Shown here piece after piece: positions 10,028 through 18,419 of a stretch of DNA of 43,723 nucleotides (positions are counted from its first letter, which is position 1; every line of letters begins with the position of its first letter). A model generated the notes under the pieces. It searched no databases, was not told the DNA's origin, and worked only from the letters and a program-made list of their open reading frames with translations. The position numbers and the translations under genes are program-made. Source of the DNA: Mangrovicoccus ximenensis (GTDB lineage: Bacteria; Pseudomonadota; Alphaproteobacteria; Rhodobacterales; Rhodobacteraceae); NCBI RefSeq assembly GCF_003056725.1, contig NZ_QBKZ01000015.1:519953-563675 (forward strand), read 5' to 3'.

Positions 10028-10268
10028 ATGGACTGGGATGACGCGCGGATGTTCCTTGCCGTGGCGCGCGAGGGGCAGCTTCTGGGAGCGGCGAAGCGGC
10101 TGGGGGTGAACCAGGCGACGCTGTCCAGGCGGCTGACCCATCTGGAGCGCGATCTGCAGGCGACGCTGATGCTCAGGGGGCCGCAGGGCTGCGCGCTGAC
10201 CGGCGAGGGCCAGGCGCTGATGGCGCGGCTCGAACGCGCCGAAGCCGCCATGCAGGAGGGCGAGGCGC
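10028..10268 (+). pseudogene. LysR-type regulator, N-terminal DNA-binding fragment
   Basis: From the ATG at 10028 the frame reads MDWDDARMFLAVAREGQLLG and continues with GVNQATLSRRLTHLERDL, the winged helix-turn-helix of LysR-type regulators, then the start of the linker helix (ALMARLERAEAAMQEGEAL). After about 80 residues the sequence changes abruptly to the tail of an M48 peptidase in another frame, so the whole ligand-binding domain is missing. Its position divergent from mmsA makes it the likely original regulator of that gene. If the junction is real, the leftover peptide could at most bind DNA without sensing an inducer. Confidence 0.85.
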
Positions 10269-10269
10269 T

Positions 10270-10509
10270 GTTCCGGATTCCCGCGACCAGCGGCTGCTGC
10301 GCGACCTGGCCGTGGCCTATGCCCGCGCCGGAGAACCCGCGATGGCCTCCCTTCACACGGCCGAGCGATACGCGCTAATAGGCCAGGACGACAATGCGCT
10401 CCTGCATGCGCGCCGGGCGGCCGGGGCCCTCCCCGTCGGCTCGCCGGGCTGGGCGCGCGCGCAGGACATCATCGACTCCGCAGAACGCGAGACCCGGAAA
10501 AAGAGGTGA
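10270..10509 (+). pseudogene. M48-type metallopeptidase, C-terminal tail fragment
   Basis: The frame open from about 10270 reads RLLRDLAVAYARAGEPAMAS, then AERYALIGQDDNALLHARRA and ends GWARAQDIIDSAERETRKKR. This looks like the TPR-bearing tail of the BepA/YfgC-like M48 peptidases of Rhodobacterales, from memory of the family; the HEXXH catalytic part is absent. The match begins right at the junction with the LysR fragment. The DsbA-like gene starts eight bases downstream, so the order peptidase then DsbA-like protein is probably the native one and only the left part of the peptidase gene is lost here. Confidence 0.6.
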
Positions 10510-10517
10510 GACCCCCG

Positions 10518-10817
10518 ATGACCCCAATCCGCAGCATGCTGGCAGGCCTGGGCCTTGCCGCGGCCATCGCCGCCCCGGCAATGGCCTTCGACATCGGCGG
10601 GATGTCCGATGCCGAGCGCAGCCAGTTCCGCGCCGAGATCCGCGACTACCTGCTGGAAAACCCCGAAGTGCTGATGGAAGCCATCGGCGTGCTGGAAAGC
10701 CGCCAGGCCCAGGCCCAGGCCGTGGCCGACAACGACCTCGTCTCCGACAATGCGGCGGCGCTGTTCGAGGACGGCGTCAGCTGGGTCGGCGGCAATCCCG
10801 ACGGCGATCTCGTGCTC
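10518..10817 (+). pseudogene. DsbA-family thiol oxidoreductase, N-terminal fragment
   Basis: The ATG at 10518, preceded by GAGGTGAG, starts a protein with a Sec signal peptide (cleavage near AMAFD) followed by the helical N-terminal extension typical of Com1/ScsC-like DsbA proteins (LLENPEVLMEAIGVLESRQA). The thioredoxin domain begins with GGNPDGDLVL, and the next expected residues are the strand leading to the CxxC active site. They are absent on this strand; instead they appear on the opposite strand immediately to the right. Periplasmic disulfide chemistry is the family role; this copy is broken before its active site. Confidence 0.85.
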
Positions 10818-10934
10818 GCCGAGGATCGGGAATTCCTTGACGATGAACTTGATGTTGCCGTCGCTCTCGACCAGCTCGCTGACCTCGTCATAGGCCTTCT
10901 TGCAGTAGCCGCAGCGGTAATCCATGAACTCGAC
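10818..10934 (-). pseudogene. Inverted internal piece of the same DsbA-like gene (CxxC region)
   Basis: Read on the minus strand, these ~117 bases encode VEFMDYRCGYCKKAYDEVSE and continue to IKFIVKEFPILGE. This is exactly what should follow LVL at the end of the plus-strand fragment, including the CGYC active site. The segment is therefore an in-place inversion (fold-back) of the next part of the gene. Its reading frame is undamaged, so the event is recent or technical. The remaining ~80 residues of the thioredoxin domain are missing from the window. Confidence 0.85.
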
Positions 10935-11186
10935 CCAGCTCGACCAGCAGGTCATCGCCCTGCCGGATCAGCGAGACGTCCTTCTCCGCCAGCCCCGCGC
11001 CCAGGATCAGCCGGTCGGTGTCGCCCGCCTCGCCTGTCTCCGCGATCCGGTCGGCGCCGCCCTCGATGCCGAAGCGGTAGCCGTCCGAGCCCGCGCGCCC
11101 GTCCAGCAGGTCCGCGCCGTAGCCGCCCTCGAAGACCTCGTCCGCCGCGCTGCCCGCGCCCAGCGTGCCGTGTTCCGCGCGGCTGA
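10935..11186 (-). pseudogene. RTX / hemolysin-type calcium-binding repeat fragment
   Basis: In the minus-strand frame continuous with the LysR gene, the sequence reads GGYGADLLDGRAGSDGYRF, a nonapeptide-type glycine/aspartate repeat that binds calcium in type I-secreted proteins. It is followed by DRLILGAGLAEKDVSLIRQG and DDLLVELG, the segment that commonly follows RTX repeats in large secreted proteins. Only about 80 residues are present. The right side joins the end of LysR in frame and the left side joins the inverted DsbA piece. It is a displaced internal piece of a large exoprotein gene, not a domain of the LysR protein. Confidence 0.75.
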
Positions 11187-12066
11187 TGTCGTCGAGCTCC
11201 TCGATCACCGCCTCCTGCGCGGCCTCCATTTCGGCCGCGACGCCGTGCAGGGCCTCTCCGGCGGCGCGGCGCAGCTCCGGGTCGAGATCCTCGCGCCAGA
11301 CCGCCCAGACCGGATAGGGAAAGGTCGGCGCGTCCGGCACCAGATGCAGCTCGCCCGCCTCGAGGAACCGCGCCACGTGGCGCGCGGGCAGATAGGCCGC
11401 CAGCCCCCGCCCCCGGATGAACTCCGCCCCCATCGCGCCAAGCGCCAGCGTCAGCCCGGGATTGGTCAGCTCCGGCAGGTGCAGCGCATGGGCCTGGACG
11501 AATTCCGGCCCCCAATCGATGAACACGTAGCGCCCCGCCACCTCCTGCGGATCGGGCCAGTCGGCGACCAGCACCAGCTCTTCCTCCATCAGCCGCTCGG
11601 CCTCGAGCCCCGGGCGCAGCTGCGGCGTGTAGACCAGCGCCGCCTGCACCGTGCCCTCCTGCAGGAAGCGCGTCAGACGGTCGGGCATGCCGAGCTCGGC
11701 GCGCAGGTTCAGCTGCGGCCGCGCGGCGTGCAGCCGCTCGATCCAGCGGAAGCCGAGGCGCGGCCAGAGCGAATACTGCGCGCCGACATGCAGGCTCTCG
11801 GTGAAGCCCTCGGGCAGCGCCACCTGCTGGCGCGCCTCCTCCCAGGTGCGGATCAGCGACAGGGCGTAGCGCTCGAATTCACGCCCTGCCACGGTCAGCT
11901 CGGCGCCGTTTCTCGAGCGGTGGAACAGCGGACGGCCGAGGCTGTCCTCGAGTCGCTGGACGCGCAGCGACACCGCGGACTGGGTGACGAAGAGCCGGTC
12001 CGCCGCCGCCACGAAGGAGCCGGTCGCCGCGACCTCCAGGAAGGTGCGGATCAGGGCAATATCCAT
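11187..12066 (-). CDS. LysR-type transcriptional regulator
   Basis: The first ~290 residues form a complete LysR regulator: MDIALIRTFLEVAATGSFVA with the helix-turn-helix SAVSLRVQRLEDSLGRPLF, a linker, and a substrate-binding domain with LVLVADWP and a late HLVPDAPTFPYPVWAVWRED. The frame then runs on without a stop into the RTX fragment, so the native stop codon is probably missing or displaced; the end given here is where LysR similarity fades, uncertain by about 20 codons. It is divergent from the small lipoprotein gene at 12231, with an AT-rich 164-base gap that should hold both promoters. Target genes are unknown. Confidence 0.8.
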
Positions 12067-12230
12067 GAGTGTTTCTCGGATTATCCATGTTTCTTATTCG
12101 TTTTTCTTGTTCACTAACAAACCGTAAATGTCCACCCGAGACGAAGGCAGCGCCGCCGCGGGACCGCGGCGCGCAGCAAGGTCCTTCGGCGAAAGACACC
12201 GGAACGCCTTGACGGAAAAGGAAAAGACCA

Positions 12231-12491
12231 ATGGCAAAATTTGCATTCCGCAGCTTCGCCGCAGCCGCCCTGATCGGCGCGGCCGCGCTGGTCTCGGGCT
12301 GCTCCGCCGAGCGGGTGGCAGACAACACCGTCGATGGCGCCGTGGCGGTCACCGGCTATGCCGCGAAGGGCACCTATGCGGTCGCGAAGGCCGGCGTGAA
12401 GGGCGGCGCCGCCGTCGCCCGCGCCATGATCCCCGGCGTGCAGTCATCAGCTGATTTGTCCAACAACGCCCGTTTCCGTCACCGGCGGTAA
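12231..12491 (+). CDS. Small lipoprotein, C-terminus probably replaced at a junction
   Basis: A signal peptide of about 22 residues ends in a lipobox (LVSGC), so the mature protein should start at Cys23 as an envelope lipoprotein. The body is Ala/Gly/Val-rich with imperfect repeats (NTVDGAVAVTGYAAKGTYAV, AKAGVKGGAAVARA). Translation signals are good (AAAAGGAAAAGACC before ATG). After PGVQ (near 12441) base composition and style change, and the last ~17 residues, ending FRHRR, look like read-through into the neighbouring low-GC region rather than native sequence. Function unknown. Confidence 0.65.
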   Translation: MAKFAFRSFAAAALIGAAALVSGCSAERVADNTVDGAVAVTGYAAKGTYAVAKAGVKGGAAVARAMIPGVQSSADLSNNARFRHRR

Positions 12492-13467
12492 TGACCGTCT
12501 TCGTCCGCTCCGAGAGGCTGACATTGGACATATGAAGCGAATGCTCACTTCGTCCCGTTGACCGATCGTCAGGTGCCGCTTGATAAATGTCCGCCGGTTT
12601 GGCGCTGCTATGAGCCATTTGAGTTGGCCGCAGCAAAAAGCCCGCTTTGTCCGCCGAGCGGGAAACTATGGATGGTGTGAGCGGCGAACGACCGGTTTCA
12701 ACAGGGTACGGAGTACAGAGCTGGCGAATTGACCGGCGGCAATGGGGCTCTCAACTGCCTTGCGGCAGCGCGGAAGCCTGGCGATGGCGCCGATGGTTCA
12801 TCGGCTGTCACCATGCCGGGCCGAAGGGCGGAATCAGCCGGTCCCGCCTGGCGCCTTGAGCGCCCGCGCTCAGCCGATACCGTTGAAAAACTCCGGCTCC
12901 GATTGAAAGAACATACGAAGTCGGAAACTTGTTCTCCAGAATGGCTGAAGGAGTCGCTCAGCGAAGCGGATTCTCCCAATTTTAGAATGTTTTCCCTCGA
13001 TCTTGGGGCCGACGAACGGGTGCGCGAGTTTTTCAACACAATCAGCCCTTTCCGGCCGCTCGCGGCGGTACCGAGGTCGGAGTACCTAGTGAGGTCGACC
13101 ACGATTAGCGGACTTGCGACGACGCGGCGGAACCCAAGCTGTGGATCTGCGAAAGCGGTCGGTCACGGCGGGCAGAGGTTGGTGGGCACCGACCTGGACG
13201 CGTCGACCAAGTCTGGCCGCTCATCGTTGCCGCACCTCCTGGCGAAGAGCGCAGGAAGCGGCAGTCCAAAACCACAGGCCGTCGAGCCGGGCAACGATGC
13301 TGCTCACTCCAGACCGTTCGCTCACGACCTGCCGCAGCAACACCGGACTTCGAGAGGCGCAGAGCGACCCTGAAGTTGGAAGAGCCTGTTGTTATGGGGT
13401 GTCCAGACGACATCTGGTATATGAAGGCGGACAAACGGCATGCGGCGATGGTGAAATTGGGTAGGCT
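12492..13467. other. Gene-free, lower-GC stretch of the GIY-YIG island
   Basis: No open frame here has convincing coding character. GC content is visibly lower than in the flanking genes, and the stretch begins where the lipoprotein gene is interrupted. It holds one small dyad (CCCGCT / AGCGGG near 12641-12662) and the 12-bp inverted repeat listed separately. It looks like mobile-element or intergenic debris carried in with the downstream gene. Confidence 0.5.
12882..13037. repeat. MITE-like element bounded by a perfect 12-bp inverted repeat
   Basis: GTTGAAAAACTC at 12882-12893 is the exact reverse complement of GAGTTTTTCAAC at 13026-13037, giving a 156-base unit with no transposase. The ends resemble a terminal repeat I associate with short non-autonomous elements in Rhodobacterales genomes, but that is from memory. 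No clear target-site duplication is visible beside the ends. Confidence 0.5.
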
Positions 13468-14322
13468 ATGCGGCTTTTCATGACGAAGGTTTGGGGCTGG
13501 GACGTGCCCGTGGGGCCGCTGCAGTTCAGCACGAGTGGCTGGCGTGACAATGCGCTGCGCCAACTTGCGGACGGAGACCGGGTGGTGCTGGTAGGAACCA
13601 CAGGCGATCAGACGCCCGATGACATGAAGGGCCGTCTGCTCGGGGTGATGGAACCGTCGCGCGAGCCAGTCATGTCTTTGGACTTCGACGTTCGGGCAAG
13701 GCCCGGCGACTTCGTAGACGGCGAATACAAATGGCCCGTTGGGCTGATGAACCTACGCGCTTGGTCATTGCCTCAGCGGCCAAAGCTGAACCAAGTAAGC
13801 AACCGCCGGTTCGCCATGGATTCGGCACAAGGTATAGTGCTGCTGAACGACGATGAAACCGTTCGCGTGCGGTCGCTGGACTGGCTAGAAGAGGCCCTTC
13901 TGCAGCCGACCGCGCAGGCTCAGGCTCGCATTGCCAAGCGGCATGGCACCGCCAAGCGTACTGCCCCGATGCCTACGACGACGCGCAGGGGCGTTATGCA
14001 CATGCGGCGAGCACCGGCCTATACCTACGCTATGCGGATCGTCGGCGGGCAGCCCAACGCCTTCAAGATTGGGTGGGCGTTCGACTTCAAGCAACGGGCG
14101 CGGCAGTTCAATCGCGCGGCGATGCCGGGTCTCGGCGGCTTGGAATATAAGCCGTTCCGCTATCACTTGTGGGACACTGCGCGGCAAGCCTACGCGATGG
14201 AGCAGGCGCTACTGGCCAAACTGTCCGAGCGACTGCACGACGACAACCGCGAGATCGTCACTAGCCTGTCCGACAAAGCGCTCGATTCGGCTTGGCTCGC
14301 GGCCGTCAGCGGTAAGCTTTGA
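13468..14322 (+). CDS. Probable PUA/EVE-like reader fused to a GIY-YIG (T5orf172-type) domain
   Basis: The 284-aa protein has two parts. Residues ~1-150 read like a PUA/EVE-fold domain: a first strand LFMTKVWGWD, GWRDNALRQLADGDRVVLVG as the helix-strand after it, GRLLGVME, and WPVGLMNLRAWSLP before a closing strand. The C-terminal ~110 residues fit the T5orf172/Mug113 branch of GIY-YIG nucleases: YTYAMRIVGG, then FKIGWAFDFKQRARQFNR (FKIG for YIG, with the conserved Arg) and YAMEQALLAKL with the catalytic Glu. A basic linker (residues ~155-180) joins them. EVE and related domains bind modified bases, so a modification-dependent nuclease is a fair guess, not shown. Codon use and GC are lower than in the neighbours, which suggests transfer. 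ATG at 13480 is an alternative start. Confidence 0.6.
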   Translation: MRLFMTKVWGWDVPVGPLQFSTSGWRDNALRQLADGDRVVLVGTTGDQTPDDMKGRLLGVMEPSREPVMSLDFDVRARPGDFVDGEYKWPVGLMNLRAWSLPQRPKLNQVSNRRFAMDSAQGIVLLNDDETVRVRSLDWLEEALLQPTAQAQARIAKRHGTAKRTAPMPTTTRRGVMHMRRAPAYTYAMRIVGGQPNAFKIGWAFDFKQRARQFNRAAMPGLGGLEYKPFRYHLWDTARQAYAMEQALLAKLSERLHDDNREIVTSLSDKALDSAWLAAVSGKL

Positions 14323-14402
14323 GCCATTCCAGCGGACCATGACCAAGAAAAGGGCTGGCTTGGTGTGCTGGGAGTGCCGACGGCGAGAGCTATGGCTGAA
14401 AA

Positions 14403-14789
14403 TGGGTGATGGGGCCTGAGGGCGGCGAGCTGTTCCCCGACCAGCCGGGAGCCGTCCTGGCCGTGCGCGAGGGCACGATTGCCGATCACCGCGACGCCAT
14501 CGTGGCGCTCGTCGCCGCGCATGAGCGCGCGACGCAGATGCTGCGCGACGATCCAGCGGCCGCGACGGCGGCTGTCGCCAAATATGTCGGCGGCGGGCGG
14601 CTCGACCCCGAGATCGTCAAGGCGGCGATCGAACGGTCGCGTGACGGCTTCGTCGCCGACCCGAACCGGATCACCGCGGGCACCAAGGCGATGCATGACT
14701 TCCAGGAGGCCCAGGGCACGCTGAAGCAGCCGGTCGATCTCGACGCGCTCTTCGATCTCGGCCTCTACGGCGACGCGTCCGGGAACTGA
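14403..14789 (+). pseudogene. ABC importer substrate-binding protein, C-terminal fragment (nitrate/sulfonate/taurine type)
   Basis: The frame reads FPDQPGAVLAVREGTIADHR, then LVAAHERATQMLRDDPAAAT and KYVGGGRLDPEIVKAAIERS, the helical end of SsuA/TauA/NrtA-like periplasmic binding proteins. It stops two bases before the permease gene, in the native order binding protein, permease, ATPase. The upstream two thirds are missing: sequence before ~14403 belongs to the lower-GC island. Ligand cannot be assigned; aliphatic sulfonates, taurine, nitrate or pyrimidine precursors are all possible for this family. Confidence 0.75.
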
Positions 14790-14791
14790 CC

Positions 14792-15553
14792 ATGAGTTTG
14801 ACGCGTGCGCGCCCTGCGCTGCTGGGCCTTGCCGGGCTGTTGCTGTTTCTCGCCGTCTGGAAGGCGGCGGGAACGTTCGGCTGGGCACCTCGCGGCACGC
14901 TGCCGGACCCGATGGCGATCCCCGGCGCCTTCGAGGACGAGCTGGTCTCGGGCCGGCTGCTGCCGGCGGTCGGATCGAGCCTCGTGCATTACGTCTGGGG
15001 GCTCGGCCTCGGCAGCCTGTTCGGCGTGGCGGTGGGGTTCGCCGCCGCGACCAACGCGGTTTTCGAGGGGCTGCAATCCTGGCTGGCGCGCATCCTGCGG
15101 CCGATCCCGCCGCTCGCTTGGGTGGTCTTCGCCATCGCCTGGTTCAAGGTCAGCCATGCAGGCGCCGCCTTCGTCATCGCCATCGGCGTGTTCTGGGTGA
15201 ATTACTTCGCCACATATGCCGCGGTGAAGAACGTCGATCCGCGCTTCCGCGAACTGGCCCGCGCCTTCGGACAGGACGGCTATCTGCGGCTGCACCGCTC
15301 GGTTACGCTGCCCGCTGCCGCGCCCGGGTTGCTGGCGGGGCTGCGCACCGGGGTTGGCCAGGCCTGGATGACGCTGATCGCCGCGGAACTGCTCGGCGTG
15401 CCCGGCATGGGGCAGGAGATGAACGCGGCCGCCGGCGTCGGGGCCTACGAAGCCGTGGTGGTCTACATGCTGGCGATCTCCGCCGTCTACACGCTGAGCG
15501 ACGGCCTCTTCGGCCGGATCGAAAGGAGGCTGCTGTCATGGCGTCCGAACTGA
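14792..15553 (+). CDS. ABC importer permease (SsuC/TauC type)
   Basis: The 253-aa protein has the six-helix layout of the BPD_transp_1 family, beginning ARPALLGLAGLLLFLAVW. The cytoplasmic EAA loop is ARAFGQDGYLRLHRSVTLPA, with the family's G at the usual distance, and it contacts the ATPase. It is intact, starts two bases after the binding-protein fragment, and its end overlaps the ATPase start by 16 bases, so the three genes form one operon. It would move a small anionic or aromatic solute across the inner membrane, but both partners are truncated here. Confidence 0.9.
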   Translation: MSLTRARPALLGLAGLLLFLAVWKAAGTFGWAPRGTLPDPMAIPGAFEDELVSGRLLPAVGSSLVHYVWGLGLGSLFGVAVGFAAATNAVFEGLQSWLARILRPIPPLAWVVFAIAWFKVSHAGAAFVIAIGVFWVNYFATYAAVKNVDPRFRELARAFGQDGYLRLHRSVTLPAAAPGLLAGLRTGVGQAWMTLIAAELLGVPGMGQEMNAAAGVGAYEAVVVYMLAISAVYTLSDGLFGRIERRLLSWRPN

Positions 15554-15867
15554 CCGGTCGGCCGGTGATCGAGGCCGAGGGCATCACGCTCGCCTATCCG
15601 GACGCGCCGCATCCGGTGCTGCAGGATTTCCATCTGACCGTGGAGCCGGGCGAATTCGTCGCCATCGTCGGCGGTTCGGGCGTCGGCAAGTCGACGCTCC
15701 TGCGCGTGGTCGGCGGGCTGGTGACGCCGGAGCGCGGCCGGGTGACGGTGACGACGCCCGAAGCGGGGGACCGCCGCCGCCGCTCGATCGTGTTCCAGGA
15801 CGGGCGCTTGATGCCCTGGCGGACGCTGCGCGGCAACATCGCCTACGGGCTCGAGGGGCTGAAGCTG
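15538..15867 (+). pseudogene. ABC importer ATP-binding protein, N-terminal fragment
   Basis: The ATG at 15538 lies inside the end of the permease gene. The fragment has a Walker A motif (GGSGVGKST) and a Q-loop (IVFQDGRLMPWRTL) followed by NIAYGLEGL. Right after this the sequence becomes a dihydroorotase gene in a different frame, so the signature motif, Walker B and switch His are absent. The encoded peptide of about 112 residues cannot hydrolyse ATP as a normal subunit. Confidence 0.88.
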
Positions 15868-16976
15868 GCATCGTCGATATCGGCGTGAAGGTCGGCGAAC
15901 CGGGCGAGCGCCACAAGGAGAGCTTCCGCTCCGCAGGCCTCGCCGCGGCTGCGGGCGGCGTCACCACCATGGTCACCCGCGCCGATACCGACCCGGCGAT
16001 CGACACGCCCGAAGTGCTGAGCTTCGCGCTCCGCCGCGCCGAGGAGGTCTCGCCGGTCCGGATCGCGCCGATGGCCGCGCTGACCAAGGGCCGCGAAGGC
16101 CGCGAGATGACCGAGATCGGCTTCCTGTCGGATGCCGGCGCCGTCGCCTTCTCCGACGGCGATCACGTGGTCACCGACACCAAGGTGTTCTCGCGGGCGC
16201 TGACCTATGCGAAAAGCCTCGGCGCGCTGGTCATGGGCCATGTCCAGGAACCGGTGCTGAGCCGCGGCGCGGCGGCGACCTCGGGCAAGTTCTCCTCGCT
16301 CTACGGCATCCCGGCGGTCTCGCCGATGGCCGAGCGGATGGGACTGGAGCGCGACCTGGCGCTCATCGAGATGACTCGCGCCGCCTATCACATCGACCAG
16401 ATCACCACCCGCGCGGCGCTGCCGGTGCTGGCGCGCGGCCGCGAGGCCGGGCTCGACATCACTGCGGGCGTCTCGATCCACCACCTGACGCTGAACGAGT
16501 TCGACATCTCGGGCTACCGCACCTTCTTCAAGGTCAAGCCGCCGCTCAGGGCCGAGGAAGACCGGCTGGCGATGGTCGAGGCGGTCGTCGCCGGGCAGAT
16601 CGACGTGATCTGCTCGATGCACACGCCGCAGGACGAGGAAAGCAAGCGCCTGCCCTTCGAGGCTGCCGCCTCGGGCGCGGTCGGCCTCGAGACGCTGCTG
16701 CCCGCGGCGCTCCGGCTCTGGCATGCGGGCCACATCACCCTGCCGAAGCTCTTCGCGGCGCTGTCGCTGAACCCGGCGCGGCGGCTGGGGCTCTCCGGCG
16801 GGCGGCTGGAGACCGGCGCGCCTGCCGATCTGGTGCTGTTCGATCCGGACACGCCCTATGTGCTCGACCGCGAGACGCTGCAGTCGAAGTCGAAGAACAC
16901 GCCCTTCGACGGACAGCGGATGCAGGGCCGGGTGCTCGGCACCTGGGTCGGCGGCAGCCGGGTCTTCGCACGATGA
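15868..16976 (+). pseudogene. pyrC: Dihydroorotase, lacking its N-terminus
   Basis: From about 15868 the frame reads [20 protein letters not shown] and then [20 protein letters not shown], matching the PyrC-type dihydroorotases of Rhodobacterales from roughly residue 60 onward. [16 protein letters not shown] carries the metal-ligand His pair, and [15 protein letters not shown] holds the catalytic Asp region. The C-terminus is intact and its stop overlaps the plsY start (ATGA), the usual gene pair. The first ~60 residues, including the HxH metal motif, are replaced by the ABC ATPase fragment. The enzyme closes the ring of carbamoyl-aspartate in pyrimidine synthesis and is needed for growth without pyrimidines, so another intact copy should exist if the junction is real. 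Confidence 0.9.
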
Positions 16977-17219
16977 TCCCCGAACTCGCGACGCCCCTGC
17001 CCGGGCTGCTGGCCGCCGCAATCGGCGGCTACCTGCTGGGCGCGGTGCCATTCGGCATCGTCATGGCGCGGCTCTTCGGGCTCGGCGACCTGCGCAAGAT
17101 CGGCTCGGGCAATATCGGCGCGACCAACGTGCTGCGCACCGGCAACAAGCTCGCCGCCTTCCTGACGCTGGTGCTCGACGCGGGCAAGGCCGCGGCGGCG
17201 GCGCTGATCGCGAGGAACG
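16973..17219 (+). pseudogene. plsY: Glycerol-3-phosphate acyltransferase PlsY, N-terminal fragment
   Basis: The product begins with a membrane helix and the PlsY signatures [14 protein letters not shown] and [18 protein letters not shown] (acyl-phosphate site), then [18 protein letters not shown], the start of the second conserved loop. After about 82 residues the match stops and the bases belong to an HprK-like gene on the other strand. PlsY transfers the acyl group from acyl-phosphate to glycerol 3-phosphate in phospholipid synthesis; only the first of its conserved motifs survive. The start overlaps the pyrC stop by four bases. Confidence 0.9.
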
Positions 17220-18036
17220 GGCCGGGGACCGGGGCGGCGCCGTTCGGCTCGAACCGGCCGTCGGCATGCTGGTGGAACGGGCCGGGGCTCTTCATGATCG
17301 CGCCGAGCAGGTCGGGGCGGGTGGCCAGGTCGACCTCGGCCAGGGCCGTGGGCGCCTCGCTGCCGCGGGTCCAGTTCAGTACCCAGAATTCGGTCAGCGG
17401 CGCGGCGTATTGCACGCGGCCGGGGCCGTAGACCTCGCCGATGATCAGGTCGTGCTTGTCCTCGAGCGCCCAGAGATCATCCTCGGGCAGGGCGAGAAGC
17501 TCGGCGCGGCGGGCGTCTGAGAGCATCGGCGCGAGGCGCGGATTGCCGAGGATGGTGCCGGGATTGATCCGTGGATGCTTGGGGATGCCGAGCGCCGCCG
17601 CCGGGGTGCCGCCCCGGACCAGCAGACGGTCGTTCGAGACGAAGCGGGTGCCGGGCAGGTCCATCATCCTGAGCACCGAGGTCGACTTGCCGCCGCCCGA
17701 GAGACCGGAGATCGCCAGCCCGCGCGTGCCGTCGGTAACGGCGGCGGCATGGCAGAGCTGCCAGCCCTCGCGCAGACAGGCGCTGAGCACCTGGGTATTG
17801 ATGAAGTTGATCGCGGTGCTCACGTTCGCGGCGAGCGGCCCGAAGGCGATGGCAGCATCCGGCGCCTGCAGGAAGGTCACGCCGCTGCGGACCTTGCGCA
17901 CCAGCCGCGCGCCGTCGAGATCGCAGACCGCGTCCTTGCGCCCGCTCTTGCCTGCCTCGCGCGCCCAGTCCTGCCAGGCGGGTTCGGGATCGAGCGTCTG
18001 GCCGGGCAGCAGATGCACGGCGAGCGCGGTTCCCAA
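17220..18036 (-). pseudogene. HprK-related kinase (type B, GAK-system-like), cut at both ends
   Basis: The frame encodes a P-loop kinase with ISGLSGGGKSTSVLRMM (Walker A), RFVSNDRLLVRGG, and PRINPGTILGNPRL, features I associate with HprK-related kinase B. That family accompanies the poorly understood GAK gene set (CofD-like, ATP-grasp, kinase); none of those partners are in this window. The C-terminus ends at the PlsY junction (near [10 protein letters not shown]), and the N-terminal domain seems to be missing too. The only plausible start is a TTG at 18036 with no good ribosome binding site, and the region to its right is unrelated. HPr kinases phosphorylate a Ser of HPr; the target of this branch is unknown. 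Confidence 0.7.
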
Positions 18037-18419
18037 TGTGTAACCAATTCCGATCTATTGCAAGCGTCTCGGAGGTCGGCTTTGCCCCCGGTTTCTGCCG
18101 CTAAGAAATTGCAGTCCAACGCGCGCTTTGGTGCGCACCTCCGTCGGCCAGCGCGCCGAGAATGCTGCGGGCCGGGCCGAGCGGCCGCTCCAGGGGAAGC
18201 CGCTGCGCGGCGACGCCGGATTCTGAATGACCGGTCTGGGGAGCGGCCGTTCGACCTTGGGGTTGGCTGGACCGTTTTGCCACCGGCTGAAAACTGCGCT
18301 CATCCGCCGGACAGGAGAGGCCCGGCGAACGGCAGCAAAGCGGGATGCATCCTTTCTGGTGGCAAAGTTGGCCACCTTTTGCTATTGTCCCGGAAGTCAG
18401 CCTTGAAGGAGATGGGGCC
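18037..18419. promoter_or_regulatory. Gene-free leader of the parDE pair with a small dyad
   Basis: This ~380-base stretch shows no coding sequence. A dyad of GGTGGC and GCCACC (18358-18363 and 18371-18376) surrounds AAAGTTG about 45 bases before the antitoxin start. ParD antitoxins repress their own operon by binding such dyads, so this is a reasonable operator candidate. The left part (18060-18300) is probably debris from the HprK-side junction. Confidence 0.35.

Noticed and set aside
12442..13467. Possible small RNA or tRNA remnant in the lower-GC stretch
   Set aside because: No cloverleaf, T-loop consensus or clear terminator was found; only short dyads.
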